NCBI RefSeq assembly: GCF_007954355.1
Contig: NZ_VOLR01000001.1
Span: forward strand, 62,001-126,000
Origin: Colwellia hornerae
Lineage (GTDB): Bacteria > Pseudomonadota > Gammaproteobacteria > Enterobacterales > Alteromonadaceae
Length of the DNA stretch: 64,000 bases
Reading direction: 5' to 3'
Shown: positions 54,488-64,000 of the stretch, in pieces
Layout of the letters: every line of letters starts with the position of its first letter
Position numbering within the stretch: the stretch's first letter is position 1
The notes under the pieces: generated by a model
The model's database searches: none
Told to the model about the DNA's origin: nothing
What the model saw: only the letters and a program-made list of their open reading frames with translations
Made by a program: the position numbers and the translations under genes

Positions 54488-56371
54488 TTAGCCTTGAATA
54501 AAAGCCGTTATTTTATCAATAATGCCTTTGCTGTCTAAGCCAAGTTCTTGATGGATTTCTTGCTGGGTGCCGTGCTTAATAAAGGTATCAGGTAAGCCAA
54601 TATTTAATATTTTAATCGCAATACCTTGGCTCAATATATATTCATTGACTGCTGAACCTGCGCCACCCGCAATTGCATTATCTTCAACAGTCACAATAAC
54701 ATGATGACTTTTTACGACTTGGTCGATAAGTGTTGAATCAAGCGGTTTTACAAAACGCATATCAATGAGCGTGGTATTTAATTGTTGAGCCGCTATCTTG
54801 GCTTCATCCAAGGTGCTACCAAAATTTAAAATAACAACCTTTGACTCAGTAGTATCAGCTGTTGTTTGTAAAATAGTTTTTGCTTTACCTATTTCAATTG
54901 TTTCACTGATTTCAGGTAAAGATGCACCGTTACCTGAACCTCTAGGGTAACGAACCGCCACAGGACCATTATGGTTAAAGCCTGTGGTAAGCATCAATTG
55001 ACATTCTCGTTCATCCGATGGTGCCATAATGACAATATTTGGAATACAGCGCATAAAGCTTAAATCAAAAGATCCTTGATGTGTTGGCCCGTCTGCACCA
55101 ACAATGCCAGCTCGGTCAATCGCAAACAATACTGGTAAATTTTGAATTGCTACATCATGAATGAATTGGTCGTAACCACGCTGTAAAAAGCTTGAATAAA
55201 TGGCGACTACCGGTTTTTTACCACCAATAGCAAGACCAGCAGCAAAAGTTACCGCGTGTTGTTCGGCAATTGCCACATCAAAATACTGCTTAGGAAAGCG
55301 CTGACTAAATTCAACCATGCCAGAGCCTTCACCCATGGCAGGTGTAATAGCGATTAGAGAATCATTTTTTTCTGCCGTTTTACAAAGCCAGTCGCCAAAT
55401 ATTTTTGAATAAGTGGGTAAACTTGGTTTACTCTTTGGCAAGCTGGTTTGCGCGGGATCGAATTTAGGTACCGCATGATATTTTATCGGATCTTGCTCCG
55501 CTGCGTGATAACCCTTGCCTTTTTTAGTGGCAATATGAAGGATTTGAGGCCCTTTTAAGTTACGCATGTTTTTGATGGTATCAACCAAACCATTGACATC
55601 ATGACCGTCGATAGGACCAATGTAGTTAAAGCCTAACTCTTCAAAAAATGTACTGGGTACAACCATGCCTTTTAAGTGTTCTTCGGCGCGACTTGCCAAT
55701 TCTTTAATAGGAGGAATACCTTTAAGTATGCGCTTACTACCCTCGCGTATTCCGGTATATATGCTGCCAGACAACAATTTAGCAAAATGATTATTTAAGG
55801 CGCCAACATTTTCTGAAATCGACATTTCATTGTCATTTAAAATAACTAGCATATCGCTTTTAATATCACCCGCATGATTTAAGGCTTCAAAAGCCATGCC
55901 TGCGGTCATTGCGCCGTCACCAATCACAGCAACGACTTTACGATTTTTTGCTTCTTTTTCTGCAGCGACGGCCATACCGAGTGCCGCTGAGATAGACGTA
56001 CTTGAATGGCCAACACTTAATACATCGTATTCACTTTCTTCACGCCACGGAAAAGGGTGTAAACCATCTTTTTGACGAATAGTATGCAGTTGATCGCGTC
56101 GACCCGTTAAAATTTTATGTGGATAAGCTTGATGGCCAACATCCCATATTAGGTGATCAAAAGGTGTTTTATAAACATAGTGTAATGCGACCGTTAATTC
56201 TATTGTGCCTAAGCCTGAAGCAAAATGGCCACTACTTTTACTTACTGAACTTAATAAGTAACTACGTAGTTCTGTACTTGCCTGAGTTAGCTGGCTTTTA
56301 TCTAACATGCGCAGATCGTCAGGAGAATTTATATTGGCCAATAAAGGGTAGTCGGCAAGATTTATAGTCAT
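54488..56371 (-). CDS. dxs: 1-deoxy-D-xylulose-5-phosphate synthase
   Basis: Dxs condenses pyruvate and glyceraldehyde-3-phosphate with thiamine diphosphate, the first step of the MEP isoprenoid pathway. The 627-residue protein has the [15 protein letters not shown] region with the catalytic His, the TPP-binding [17 protein letters not shown]...N pattern, [17 protein letters not shown] and [18 protein letters not shown]. It is last in the leftward xseB-ispA-dxs operon. Confidence 0.98.
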   Translation of the reverse strand: MTINLADYPLLANINSPDDLRMLDKSQLTQASTELRSYLLSSVSKSSGHFASGLGTIELTVALHYVYKTPFDHLIWDVGHQAYPHKILTGRRDQLHTIRQKDGLHPFPWREESEYDVLSVGHSSTSISAALGMAVAAEKEAKNRKVVAVIGDGAMTAGMAFEALNHAGDIKSDMLVILNDNEMSISENVGALNNHFAKLLSGSIYTGIREGSKRILKGIPPIKELASRAEEHLKGMVVPSTFFEELGFNYIGPIDGHDVNGLVDTIKNMRNLKGPQILHIATKKGKGYHAAEQDPIKYHAVPKFDPAQTSLPKSKPSLPTYSKIFGDWLCKTAEKNDSLIAITPAMGEGSGMVEFSQRFPKQYFDVAIAEQHAVTFAAGLAIGGKKPVVAIYSSFLQRGYDQFIHDVAIQNLPVLFAIDRAGIVGADGPTHQGSFDLSFMRCIPNIVIMAPSDERECQLMLTTGFNHNGPVAVRYPRGSGNGASLPEISETIEIGKAKTILQTTADTTESKVVILNFGSTLDEAKIAAQQLNTTLIDMRFVKPLDSTLIDQVVKSHHVIVTVEDNAIAGGAGSAVNEYILSQGIAIKILNIGLPDTFIKHGTQQEIHQELGLDSKGIIDKITAFIQG

Positions 56372-56408
56372 ATATATTTTGTTTAGTCTTTAAATTGCAA
56401 GATCAAGA

Positions 56409-57299
56409 TCAATGAGCGCGTTTTATAATAAACGTCGCAAATTGAGCTAAGTTATCTGTATTGTAGGGTAAAGTCGCTAAAGCTTGAAGTGCTTGTTGAT
56501 ATAAGTTGTCAGCTTTTTGCTGAGCGCCCTGTAAACCTAATAGCGCAGGGTAGGTACTTTTATTAGAGGAAACGTCTGAACCTGCTGGTTTCCCTAGCTC
56601 TTCTTCACTAGAAATAATATCAATTATATCATCTCGCACTTGATAAGCTAAACCAATATGATCAGCATAAACGGCGAGTTGATGCTTTTCATCAGTAGAA
56701 ATATCGTTACTCATCTCGGTAACCATGGTCACCGACGCTTTTAACAAGGCGCCTGTTTTTAGTGAATGTAATTTTTCTAATTCAGCTAAAGTGATCACTT
56801 TATCAGTTGCAGAAATATCAAGTGCTTGTCCGCCGCACATGCCTTGGTAGCCTGAAGCATTAACTAATTGACGGATTAAGCTGATACGTTTTGATTCAAC
56901 ACCGGCACTAAAGTTATGGTTAACTAAAATATCAAAGGCAAGCGTCTGCAAACTATCACCCGCTAAAATAGCGGTCGCCTCATCAAAGGCTCTATGACAA
57001 GTCGGTTGACCACGACGTAAATCATCATCATCCATCGAAGGTAAGTCATCATGTATTAATGAAAAAGCATGGATACATTCTAATGCGGCAGCAATACCGT
57101 CGACGTCAGATAATTTAAGTCCCAGTGCTTCACCGGTAATATAGCTTAAATAAGGACGCATACGCTTACCGCCAATTAATAAACCATATTGCATTGCTGA
57201 CAGCAATTTTTCATCATTTACTTCATATGCGGCTAATTTGTCGGCAAGATATTGATTGATGCGTGTTTGATAAAAGTCGAGTTGATTTAATTGGGTCAC
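56409..57299 (-). CDS. ispA: Farnesyl diphosphate synthase (geranyltranstransferase) IspA
   Basis: IspA builds farnesyl diphosphate from isoprenyl units. The 296-residue enzyme has the first Asp-rich motif DDLPSMDDDDLRRG and the second, DDIIDIISSEEELGKPAGSD, plus GGKRMRPYL near the N-terminus. It shares one base with the xseB stop and lies 37 bp before dxs. Confidence 0.97.
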   Translation of the reverse strand: MTQLNQLDFYQTRINQYLADKLAAYEVNDEKLLSAMQYGLLIGGKRMRPYLSYITGEALGLKLSDVDGIAAALECIHAFSLIHDDLPSMDDDDLRRGQPTCHRAFDEATAILAGDSLQTLAFDILVNHNFSAGVESKRISLIRQLVNASGYQGMCGGQALDISATDKVITLAELEKLHSLKTGALLKASVTMVTEMSNDISTDEKHQLAVYADHIGLAYQVRDDIIDIISSEEELGKPAGSDVSSNKSTYPALLGLQGAQQKADNLYQQALQALATLPYNTDNLAQFATFIIKRAH

Positions 57300-57562
57300 T
57301 AATTACTACCCAAACTGTCTGAATCACCTTCATTTTCAAAATTTTCAAGTTGAGTTTTACCATTTTTAGTCAGTAAAATTTGAATTTTTTGTTCAGCATT
57401 CTTTAACTTTTCTTGACTGGCTTGACTGAGATTTAAGCCGCGCTCAAAAAGCGTCATTGAATCTTCTAAGCTCAACGCTCCTTGTTCTAAATTTTGAACA
57501 ATAGTTTCGAGTTCTAAAAGTGATTCTTCAAAGCTTAAGTTTTCTATTTTTTTCTTAGCCAT
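57299..57562 (-). CDS. xseB: Exodeoxyribonuclease VII small subunit
   Basis: The 87-residue subunit of ExoVII has the family opening KIENLSFEESLLELETIVQN and the LEQGALSLEDSMTLFERGL segment that binds XseA. A polar acidic C-terminal tail (NEGDSDSLGSN) is longer than in E. coli (80 residues). First gene of xseB-ispA-dxs. Confidence 0.95.
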   Translation of the reverse strand: MAKKKIENLSFEESLLELETIVQNLEQGALSLEDSMTLFERGLNLSQASQEKLKNAEQKIQILLTKNGKTQLENFENEGDSDSLGSN

Positions 57563-58074
57563 CAGCGAGGGGTCAGTGATTAAATATCTAGGCGCAAATT
57601 TATACCAAACGTCTTAATTAATCAATCAACTTCAAATGCTTTTGCCCCTTAATGACTATTATACCTATTCTATTGCGAGTCATTTCACCACGATACTAGT
57701 GCTTATATTTATTGCTACAGCGCTTGCGGTTTACTATAACGTAGAGGTATAAACTTGATTGACTCAAGTTCAGTGCACTTAGCAGGCAGCGTTAACTTTG
57801 TAAGGCGCCACGTTGTTAAAGATATTGGACAATTATTTGGTTTAGTAACGTTAACCGAAAAATAGTGACTTAATTACTTAAGTTATTGACAATATGGACG
57901 ATAATAAACTTATGTAGCCCTAAGCCATTAATATGCAAGTTTCAACTCTGCGCTTTGATGGTAATGGGTAAATCACGAGCGCGGATAAAAATATAAGTAT
58001 TCGCGTATCGTAATACCTTAATGTATTATCAAATAATACGACTATCCGTATCATTTTTTTGTGGAGACTTTTTT
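57563..58074. promoter_or_regulatory. Divergent xseB/pomA control region
   Basis: This 512-bp stretch holds no supported gene. AACTTGA-TTGAC-TCAAGTT (57752-57770) is a perfect hairpin. The sigma-28-like promoter for pomA at 57878-57904 is listed separately. The remainder is featureless AT-rich DNA. Confidence 0.5.
57878..57904 (+). promoter_or_regulatory. Sigma-28 (FliA) type promoter for pomAB
   Basis: TTAAGTTA - 11 bp - GACGATAA compares with the flagellar class consensus TAAAGTTT - N11 - GCCGATAA at 13 of 16 bases with the exact spacing. It faces pomA, whose GTG start is 170 bp downstream. Stator genes are usual class III (FliA) targets. A TTGACA inside the spacer could give an overlapping sigma-70 promoter. 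Confidence 0.6.
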
Positions 58075-58842
58075 GTGGATATAGCAACAATTCTAGGTGT
58101 ATTAGGCGCAATAGGTTTACTCATTATGGCAATGATGTTGTCTGGTGATATCGGTATGTTTATTGATGTTCAGTCAGTTATTATTGTTTTTGGTGGTTCA
58201 ATATTTGTTGTTTTATCTAATTATAACCTTGGTCAATTTTTTGGTATTGGCAAAATTATTGGCAAGGCTTTTATGTTCAAAATTGAACAGCCTGACGATC
58301 TTATTGAAAAATCAGTTGAAATGGCAGACGCCGCTCGTAAAGGGGGATTTTTGGCTTTAGAAGAGGCAGAGATAACTAATGGCTTTATGCAGAAGGGGGT
58401 CGATATGTTGGTCGACGGCCACGATGCAGATGTAGTACGAGGTACACTAAAAAAAGATATTGAGCTTACTGCCGAACGCCATGAAAGAGGTGTAGGTATG
58501 ATGATGTCTCTTGCTGATGTTGCACCCGCCATGGGCATGATTGGTACCTTGATTGGTTTGGTGGCGATGTTATCTAACATGGATGATCCAAAATCTATTG
58601 GTCCAGCCATGGCAGTTGCACTTTTAACCACACTTTATGGCGCTTTCCTCGCTAACGTTATTGCTATTCCTATTGCATCAAAACTCAAACTTCGCCTTGC
58701 TGAAGAAAAAATGAACCAGGAGCTGATCCTTGACGCTATCTTAGGTATTCAAGATGGACAAAATCCACGTGTTATCGAAGGGTTACTGAAAAATTATCTT
58801 GCTGAAGGTAAGCGTGCTGTAAATACCACAGAAGAAGAGTAA
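58075..58842 (+). CDS. pomA: Flagellar stator protein PomA (sodium-driven MotA)
   Basis: PomA is a four-span stator subunit that converts sodium flow into rotor torque. The likely start is GTG 58075 with GGAG nine bases upstream; this gives 255 residues beginning (V)DIATILGVLGAIGLLIMAMM, matching Vibrio PomA (253). An in-frame ATG at 58021 would add an atypical 18 residues. The proton/sodium path region is VAPAMGMIGTLIGLVAML and PAMAVALLTTLYGAFLANV; charged residues in the cytoplasmic loop (ERHERG-like, TAERHERGVG) contact the rotor. It precedes pomB by 12 bp. Confidence 0.95.
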   Translation: MDIATILGVLGAIGLLIMAMMLSGDIGMFIDVQSVIIVFGGSIFVVLSNYNLGQFFGIGKIIGKAFMFKIEQPDDLIEKSVEMADAARKGGFLALEEAEITNGFMQKGVDMLVDGHDADVVRGTLKKDIELTAERHERGVGMMMSLADVAPAMGMIGTLIGLVAMLSNMDDPKSIGPAMAVALLTTLYGAFLANVIAIPIASKLKLRLAEEKMNQELILDAILGIQDGQNPRVIEGLLKNYLAEGKRAVNTTEEE

Positions 58843-58854
58843 CGGGAGTAATTT

Positions 58855-59796
58855 ATGGCTGAAAAATGTAAATGTCCACCCCCAGGACTCCCCGCTTGGA
58901 TGGGTACTTTTGCTGACCTAATGTCACTATTGATGTGCTTTTTCGTTTTGCTGTTATCTTTTTCTGAAATGGATGTTCTAAAGTTTAAACAAATTGCGGG
59001 TTCGATGAAGTTTGCGTTTGGTGTCCAAAATAAAATTGAAGTAAAAGATATCCCTAAAGGTACCAGTATTATCGCGCAAGAATTTCGCCCCGGTAAACCC
59101 GAACCAACACCGATTGAAGTTATTCAACAGCAAACCATGGAAATGACCCAGCAAATGTTAGAGTTTCAAGCGGGTGATGAAACGTCTGCCGGTGGTCGAC
59201 AAGAACAACGCGGTACAGAACGCGGTGGACAATCACAAAGTACTGCTGATGAGATGTCAGCACAAGCAATGCAAAAGGCACAAGACGAATTAGAGCAGGC
59301 TTCGCAAGAACAAGTAAATGAATTAGTTAAAAAAATTGCTGATCAATTAGAGCAACAAATTCAAGATGGTGCCATAGAGCTTGAATCTCTTGGACAACAA
59401 GTGATAATTCGTATTCGTGAAAATGGCTCTTTCCCTTCGGGATCTGCTTTTTTACAACCACAATTTCGTCCTATTATTAGAGAAATCGGTGAACTACTTA
59501 ATACCGTGCCGGGTGAAATTATGGTTTCTGCACATACCGACAACCGCGGTATTAGCTCAGAGTTATTTTCTTCAAATTGGGACTTATCAAGTAAACGAGC
59601 GGTCGCTATTGCCCATGAATTAATTAAAGTTCCCGAGTTTGACCAATCGCGTTTATTGGTGGTTGGCCATGCAGATACCCGACCAGTAGTGCCGAATACT
59701 AACGCGCTGAATCGTCGAAGAAATCGTCGTGTTGAGATTTCAATCAACCAAGGTAAAGCAAAGGAAACTGAGCCGGTTTCTATTATAAAAAAATAA
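58855..59796 (+). CDS. pomB: Flagellar stator protein PomB (sodium-driven MotB)
   Basis: PomB couples with PomA and anchors the stator to peptidoglycan. The 313-residue protein has one span at about 17-37 with the ion-binding Asp21 in MGTFADLMSLLMCFFVLLL, a Gln/Glu-rich linker (about 85-170) and an OmpA-like domain (VSAHTDNRGISSELFSSNWD, LLVVGHADTRPVVPN, NRRRNRRVEISIN). CPPPGLPAWM is typical of sodium-type PomB. A large terminator follows. Confidence 0.96.
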   Translation: MAEKCKCPPPGLPAWMGTFADLMSLLMCFFVLLLSFSEMDVLKFKQIAGSMKFAFGVQNKIEVKDIPKGTSIIAQEFRPGKPEPTPIEVIQQQTMEMTQQMLEFQAGDETSAGGRQEQRGTERGGQSQSTADEMSAQAMQKAQDELEQASQEQVNELVKKIADQLEQQIQDGAIELESLGQQVIIRIRENGSFPSGSAFLQPQFRPIIREIGELLNTVPGEIMVSAHTDNRGISSELFSSNWDLSSKRAVAIAHELIKVPEFDQSRLLVVGHADTRPVVPNTNALNRRRNRRVEISINQGKAKETEPVSIIKK

Positions 59797-59823
59797 ATAC
59801 AGGCGATAAACTCAAATGTAGCC

Positions 59824-59872
59824 ATGGCTGTTAAGTGATAAACCTCGCGTTTATGACTTAACAGCCATTTTT
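59824..59872 (+). terminator. Long-stem terminator after pomB
   Basis: ATGGCTGTTAAGTGATAAA (59824-59842) pairs with TTTATGACTTAACAGCCAT (59850-59868) at 18 of 19 positions around a CCTCGCG loop, followed by TTTTTC. Confidence 0.85.
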
Positions 59873-59876
59873 CAAC

Positions 59877-59905
59877 TTACTCTTCATTTCAATTTCGTGT
59901 ATAAT
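59877..59905 (+). promoter_or_regulatory. Sigma-70 promoter for thiI
   Basis: TTACTC (59877-59882), 17-bp spacer, perfect TATAAT (59900-59905), followed by GC-rich TTCGCGCC. It lies 68 bp upstream of the thiI start. Confidence 0.6.
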
Positions 59906-59972
59906 TCGCGCCATTATTTTTGTCGGCCGATTATGGCCTTTAGTCTAGCTTTATATTTAGGGTCGTTTGTTC

Positions 59973-61427
59973 ATGAAATTCATCGTAAAACTCCAAGCTG
60001 AAATTGCTGTAAAAAGTCGCCCGGTTCGTAAGCGCTTTACTAAAATTTTAGAATCCAGTATTAAAAACGTTTTACGACGTGTCGATGAGCACATTACCAC
60101 TCAGGCAAACTGGGATAATATTGAGGTTAATACTAAAAATAACTGTCCTAAAAATCGATTGGCAGTGATTGAAACCCTAAAGTGTGTGCCGGGTGTTGCC
60201 CATTTTCTTGAGGTTCAACAAACGCCATTCACTGACGTCCAAAGCATTTTTGAAAAAACGCTAGCAGCACATCAAAAGACTATTGAGAATAAAACCTTCT
60301 GCGTTAGGGTGAAGCGTAAAGGAACCCACGATTTTAGTTCATTACAAGTTGAACAATATGTTGGTGGTGGTTTAAATCAACATGTTGAGTCAGCAAAAGT
60401 TAAACTAAAAAAGCCCGATGTAACCATATTATTAGAAATTAAAGATCAATATTTATTTGTAGTTGCAGAGCGTCATAAAGGCTTAGGTGGCTTCCCAATA
60501 GCAACACAAGAAGATGTATTATCGTTAATGTCAGGCGGTTTTGACTCAGGTGTTTCTAGTTTTCAAATGATAAGAAAAGGTACGCGTACTCATTACTGTT
60601 TCTTTAATTTAGGTGGCGCAGCGCATGAAGTTGGCGTAAAGCAGGTCAGCTACTATTTATGGAATAAATTTGGTGCCTCACACAAAGTTAAGTTCTTTTC
60701 TGTTGATTTTGAACCGGTCGTCGCTGAAATTTTAGAAAAAGTAGATAACGGACAAATGGGCGTTATTCTTAAACGTATGATGATGAGAGCGGCCGCTAAA
60801 ATCGCTAAAAGAGCAAAAATACAATCATTGGTTACCGGCGAAGCATTAGGGCAAGTATCAAGTCAAACGCTAACTAATTTAAACGTAATTGACAGAGTAA
60901 CGGATACCTTAATTCTTCGTCCATTAATTGCTTATGATAAACAAGATATTATTGATATTGCTCGTGAAATTGGCACGGAAGATTTTGCTAAAACTATCCC
61001 TGAATATTGTGGCGTTATTTCTAAACGACCAACGATAAAAGCTATATTATCAAAAATCGAAGCCGAAGAAGAAAATTTTGATTTTGACATTTTAGACAAA
61101 GTGGTTGAAGAAACCCGTGTTTACGATATACGTGATATAGGCAAAGAAAGTGAAGAAGAAATCCACGCGGTCGATACCGTAGAAAATCTATCTGATGAGG
61201 CGATTGTTATTGATATTCGCAGTCCTGACGAAGAAGAAGATAATCCCTTAGATTTTGAAAACGTGAAAGTTGTTCACATTCCTTTTTATAAATTATCAAG
61301 TAAATTTAGTGAGCTAGCGCAAGACAAAGAATATTTATTGTATTGTGACCAAGGTGTGATGAGTAAGCTACAAGCGCTGTACTTAATTGGTGAAGGTTAT
61401 AAGAACGTTAAAGTTTACCGTCCTTAA
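59973..61427 (+). CDS. thiI: tRNA 4-thiouridine / thiazole sulfurtransferase ThiI
   Basis: ThiI makes 4-thiouridine at position 8 of tRNAs and supplies sulfur for the thiamine thiazole ring. ATG 59973 ([20 protein letters not shown]) gives 484 residues. Domains in order: NFLD, THUMP (about 60-165), PP-loop pyrophosphatase with [10 protein letters not shown], and a C-terminal rhodanese domain with the persulfide Cys in [16 protein letters not shown]. The rhodanese extension is present as in E. coli ThiI (482 residues), so both activities are expected. Confidence 0.97.
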   Translation: MKFIVKLQAEIAVKSRPVRKRFTKILESSIKNVLRRVDEHITTQANWDNIEVNTKNNCPKNRLAVIETLKCVPGVAHFLEVQQTPFTDVQSIFEKTLAAHQKTIENKTFCVRVKRKGTHDFSSLQVEQYVGGGLNQHVESAKVKLKKPDVTILLEIKDQYLFVVAERHKGLGGFPIATQEDVLSLMSGGFDSGVSSFQMIRKGTRTHYCFFNLGGAAHEVGVKQVSYYLWNKFGASHKVKFFSVDFEPVVAEILEKVDNGQMGVILKRMMMRAAAKIAKRAKIQSLVTGEALGQVSSQTLTNLNVIDRVTDTLILRPLIAYDKQDIIDIAREIGTEDFAKTIPEYCGVISKRPTIKAILSKIEAEEENFDFDILDKVVEETRVYDIRDIGKESEEEIHAVDTVENLSDEAIVIDIRSPDEEEDNPLDFENVKVVHIPFYKLSSKFSELAQDKEYLLYCDQGVMSKLQALYLIGEGYKNVKVYRP

Positions 61428-61440
61428 GATGACTGATTTA

Positions 61441-62367
61441 CTAAGGTAAGTACTTATTCTCAAGTGCTTTAACGGCTAACCATAACTGAGTATTTATTGT
61501 TGTGGTTAGTTGGTGTTTTTCTCCTAAACGGTGAATATAACCGTTGATATAATCTATTTCTGTACGACGTTGATTAAGCACATCGGCACGCATCGATGAT
61601 GTGTTTTTTGCAGTGCTTTCAGCAACATTATAAACTAACTGTCGTAACAAGCTTACCTTCAAGGTTACGCCTTCCTTAGCCGCTACAGCGACAATTTCAC
61701 TGATAATATCTTTGGTCATCTCTTGGTAAGGCTTTTGGTTTATTTGACCATTTTCAGTATTGTTCAGTGCGGAAATAGGATTGATCACACAGTTAATGGC
61801 TAACTTTTTCCACTGCGCTTGTTGAATGTTTTCTTGCCAGTTAAGCTGTTTCAGGCTTTTATTGAGGCAGGCTAACAGTTGCTTTTGCTTTATTGCCGAC
61901 AGTTTCCCACTAATAATACCCAGATCGCTATGTCCCATGCCGGTATGTTCAACATGATAAGGAGCAATTTTTTTAGCCCCTTGTGTTAACAACAAAGCCA
62001 ATAAACATTGTGATGGTTTAAGTGGCGGGTTAATTTCTTCAAGAGTACCTAAACCATTGTGAGTAAGAATAATAATGGCATCGTCAGCGATGAACTGATG
62101 AATAGTTTTTAAAGCATCAGTGGCTTGATAAGACTTTACACAAACAATTATAACGTCGGCACAGGTTAATGATGGCTTATCCGCAATAGTTAATGGAAAC
62201 CTTTTCGTTACGCCATTCATTTCATTAAAAGAATAATCTATGCGTGTTGCTGGCGTTGACGGCCATAATGAAACTAAGTCATCACCTTGTTTATTATTTT
62301 CCGCTTGAGAAAGCCGATGATAACAAAGTAAACCTATCGCACCTTGACCGACAATAACAGTATTCAT
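61441..62367 (-). CDS. panE: 2-dehydropantoate 2-reductase (PanE/ApbA family)
   Basis: PanE reduces ketopantoate with NADPH in the pantothenate pathway. From ATG 62367, at MNTVIVGQGAIGLLCYHRL (a GxGxxG nucleotide motif GQGAIG), the protein has 308 residues; an upstream in-frame ATG at 62427 overlaps the previous gene. Conserved elements are VIIVCVKSYQATDAL, LTHNGLGTLEEI, WKKLAINCVINPISAL with the catalytic Lys, and SSMRADVLNQRRTEIDYING. Overlaps the VanZ-like gene by four bases. Confidence 0.9.
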   Translation of the reverse strand: MNTVIVGQGAIGLLCYHRLSQAENNKQGDDLVSLWPSTPATRIDYSFNEMNGVTKRFPLTIADKPSLTCADVIIVCVKSYQATDALKTIHQFIADDAIIILTHNGLGTLEEINPPLKPSQCLLALLLTQGAKKIAPYHVEHTGMGHSDLGIISGKLSAIKQKQLLACLNKSLKQLNWQENIQQAQWKKLAINCVINPISALNNTENGQINQKPYQEMTKDIISEIVAVAAKEGVTLKVSLLRQLVYNVAESTAKNTSSMRADVLNQRRTEIDYINGYIHRLGEKHQLTTTINTQLWLAVKALENKYLP

Positions 62368-62723
62368 CTTATGCCTTTTAGCGGATAACAAAGGACGAAG
62401 AGCCATTGAAAAAAAGCAAATAAACAAATACCAATAACATCAGCGATAAAGTCAAAAAATTCACCATGGCGAAAGCCTAAGTAGTATTGGCTTAATTCAG
62501 TCAGTGCACTATAAAAAAATAAACAAATAACCGTATTAATTAAAGGCAGTTTCATCAAACCCACTAAAATCCAAGTCAGACCAAAAAAACCTATGATATG
62601 GCCAATCGTATCTATTTGTATTTTATTAATAACAGTGGTTTTTAAATCGCTAGGGATCAAAAATATTAGTGCTAAGACCAGTAAAGAAACTAATATAATT
62701 AGTAGTTGAATGTTACGTTTCAT
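62364..62723 (-). CDS. VanZ-like small membrane protein
   Basis: The 119-residue protein has four hydrophobic segments and the pattern DTIGHIIGFFGLTWILVGLM and ALTELSQYYLGFRHGEFFDF (with a polar motif in the fourth segment), matching the VanZ-like/phosphotransbutyrylase-neighbour family. The function of such short VanZ proteins is unknown. Its stop overlaps the panE start (ATGA), suggesting co-transcription but not a shared pathway. Confidence 0.8.
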   Translation of the reverse strand: MKRNIQLLIILVSLLVLALIFLIPSDLKTTVINKIQIDTIGHIIGFFGLTWILVGLMKLPLINTVICLFFYSALTELSQYYLGFRHGEFFDFIADVIGICLFAFFQWLFVLCYPLKGIR

Positions 62724-62867
62724 TAAGGTGTTATTTTATGAAGTCATTAGTTTAGAGGCATCCATCATAACATGTGAAAATAGCCGTTGCGATCACCTTT
62801 ACCCACTAGTGATAATATTGCTAAGATTACCACACTTATATTATTGAATAACCAAAAGGCCAAGATC

Positions 62868-63350
62868 ATGCCCTCAATGGATATTGTTTCCGAAATTAAT
62901 TTGGAAGAAGTTAGAAATGCAACCGAAAACTGTAAGAGAGAATTAGAAACGCGTTTTGATTTTCGCGGTGTTGAAGCGAGTATTGAATGGAAAAAGCCGA
63001 ATGTGGTATTAAAAGCTGAAGGTGACTTTCAAATAAGGCAATTGGTAGATTTGGTACGCGTACAGCTGGCAAAACGTAATATCGATGCTAAAGCTTTAAC
63101 CCTTTCAAATACCGAACATACAGGTAGAACCTTCACTCAAAATCTTTCATTTAAAGAAGGCATTGAGCAGCCTATCGCTAAAAAAGTCATTAAGTTAATT
63201 AAAGACAGTAAGTTAAAAGTACAAGCGGGTATTCAAGGCGAGCAAGTACGGGTGACTGGTAAAAAACGTGATGATTTACAAGCGGTAATGCAATTAATTC
63301 GTGAAGGCGATTTAGAGCAATCTTTTCAGTTTAACAACTTTCGCGACTAA
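62868..63350 (+). CDS. yajQ: Nucleotide-binding protein of the YajQ family
   Basis: The start ATG 62868 ([20 protein letters not shown]) has AAAAGG upstream and gives 160 residues; an in-frame ATG at 62787 would add 27 unrelated residues. Conserved parts are [19 protein letters not shown] and [20 protein letters not shown] ending in [12 protein letters not shown]. YajQ-type proteins bind nucleotides, and a Xanthomonas member binds cyclic di-GMP. Monocistronic, with a terminator at 63388. Confidence 0.96.
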   Translation: MPSMDIVSEINLEEVRNATENCKRELETRFDFRGVEASIEWKKPNVVLKAEGDFQIRQLVDLVRVQLAKRNIDAKALTLSNTEHTGRTFTQNLSFKEGIEQPIAKKVIKLIKDSKLKVQAGIQGEQVRVTGKKRDDLQAVMQLIREGDLEQSFQFNNFRD

Positions 63351-63387
63351 TACGTATAGCGTTTCAAGCGTTGAAGTATGCATACTT

Positions 63388-63418
63388 AAAAAACAGCGCT
63401 ATTCGTGCTGTTTTTTTA
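63388..63418 (+). terminator. Intrinsic terminator after yajQ
   Basis: AAACAGC (63391-63397) pairs with GCTGTTT (63407-63413) around CGCTATTCGT-like loop sequence and is followed by a T-run to 63417. Confidence 0.8.
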
Positions 63419-63575
63419 TACGTAATTTCTTTCTTTACTCTTTTAGTAATCTTATCTTTACAAGCGCATCATGATTTTAGTGATTAATTGCTCACTTTTT
63501 CAAAATTAACGCTGTTTATTTGTTGGCACATTAAGTAGATTAACCGCATTCTAAAAATAATAAAGATGACGTTTA

Positions 63576-64000
63576 ATGAGTGTTTCAAGAGGTGGGTTTA
63601 GTTCTCGCATTGGTTTTATCATGGCAGCAGCAGGCTCGGCTGTTGGTTTAGGCAATATTTGGGGATTCCCAACGCAAACAGCAAGTAATGGTGGTGCTGC
63701 TTTTGTATTAGTTTATTTAGTTTTAGCCTTTTGCTTAGCTTACCCTGCATTTATGGCTGAATTATTGATAGGCCGGTACGGGCAGGCGAATGCGGTTAGC
63801 TCGTTAGAAAAAATGTCACGCAGCCTTTGGCAGAAAAAGTTCGCCTTTTTTGTTGGCTTTGGTGGCATAGTTTGTGCCGCACTTATTCTTAGTTTTTATG
63901 GGATTTTAGCTGGCTGGATGATGTCTTATGCTGTAGAACCCGTTTTGACCTTTGTCGGCTTGAGTGATGCAGCGCAATGGGTTATTTCACAATCTTTGTG
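63576..64000 (+). CDS. Sodium:neurotransmitter symporter family protein, 5' part (cut by window end)
   Basis: The first 141 codons of a transporter run off the right edge. The start reads SRGGFSSRIGFIMAAAGSAV and continues GLGNIWGFPTQTASNGGAAFVLVYL, the NSS/LeuT first membrane segment with the unwound region and sodium site, then YPAFMAELLIGRYGQ as in TM2. NSS proteins co-transport amino acids or amines with sodium, fitting a marine host. Substrate cannot be read from this part. ATG 63576 has only a modest upstream site (AAAGATGACG). Confidence 0.92.
   Translation, partial: MSVSRGGFSSRIGFIMAAAGSAVGLGNIWGFPTQTASNGGAAFVLVYLVLAFCLAYPAFMAELLIGRYGQANAVSSLEKMSRSLWQKKFAFFVGFGGIVCAALILSFYGILAGWMMSYAVEPVLTFVGLSDAAQWVISQSL

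Overview
The window reads as a 64 kb stretch of chromosome from an AT-rich, cold-adapted marine gammaproteobacterium of the Alteromonadales, most like Colwellia. This is inferred from gene order and protein character and was not tested by a search. Supporting signs are a secreted ice-binding protein (DUF3494 type), a sodium-type flagellar stator (PomA/PomB), a split and divergent ccmABCDE / ccmFGHI layout, the pepA-holC-valS and nrdR-ribD-ribE-ribBX neighbourhoods, and a cold-shock protein with a long leader.

Layout. 1-0.85 kb: a decayed two-component pair (histidine kinase remnant plus a NarL-type regulator with an in-frame stop). 0.9-4.2 kb: an HDOD protein, a YCF48-like beta-propeller, a gene-free 0.94 kb stretch and a small conserved protein. 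4.3-13 kb: cytochrome c maturation, with ccmABCDE leftward and ccmFGHI rightward, then ferrochelatase (hemH). 13.4-21.5 kb: cold-shock protein, valS-holC-pepA leftward, lptF-lptG rightward. 21.5-27.2 kb: RDD protein, ice-binding protein, tRNA-Leu(CAA), ppiC, three unrecognised envelope or membrane genes, and an ornithine cyclodeaminase pseudogene. 27.3-29.6 kb: an orphan sensor kinase followed by a 176-bp direct duplication and a small secreted protein. 29.9-36.6 kb: a glyoxylate-shunt locus (glcB, lrgB, lrgA, LysR regulator, aceA). 36.6-37.1 kb: five head-to-tail 52-bp repeats and a hairpin-rich tail. 37.2-41.9 kb: a secreted alpha/beta-hydrolase peptidase, an ABC-2 exporter, an ECF sigma factor and a membrane protein that could be its anti-sigma. 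42.2-47.2 kb: glyA, nrdR and riboflavin genes. 47.3-54.3 kb: TonB-dependent receptor, beta-barrel protein and a 1220-residue lipoprotein. 54.5-57.6 kb: dxs-ispA-xseB. 58-63.4 kb: pomAB, thiI, a panE-like reductase with a VanZ-like protein, and yajQ. The window ends inside a sodium:neurotransmitter-symporter-family gene.

How the genes fit together. Most of the window is housekeeping: c-type cytochrome assembly beside haem synthesis, LPS export, aminoacylation, one-carbon metabolism, flavin and isoprenoid synthesis, motility. The accessory parts are the glyoxylate locus with its embedded LrgAB membrane pair, the TonB/barrel/lipoprotein module sitting where ribH-nusB might be expected, and the peptidase-ABC-sigma cluster. 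These three, with the 52-bp repeat array, are the best places to look for something undescribed. I saw no CRISPR array, prophage, complete insertion sequence or defence island.
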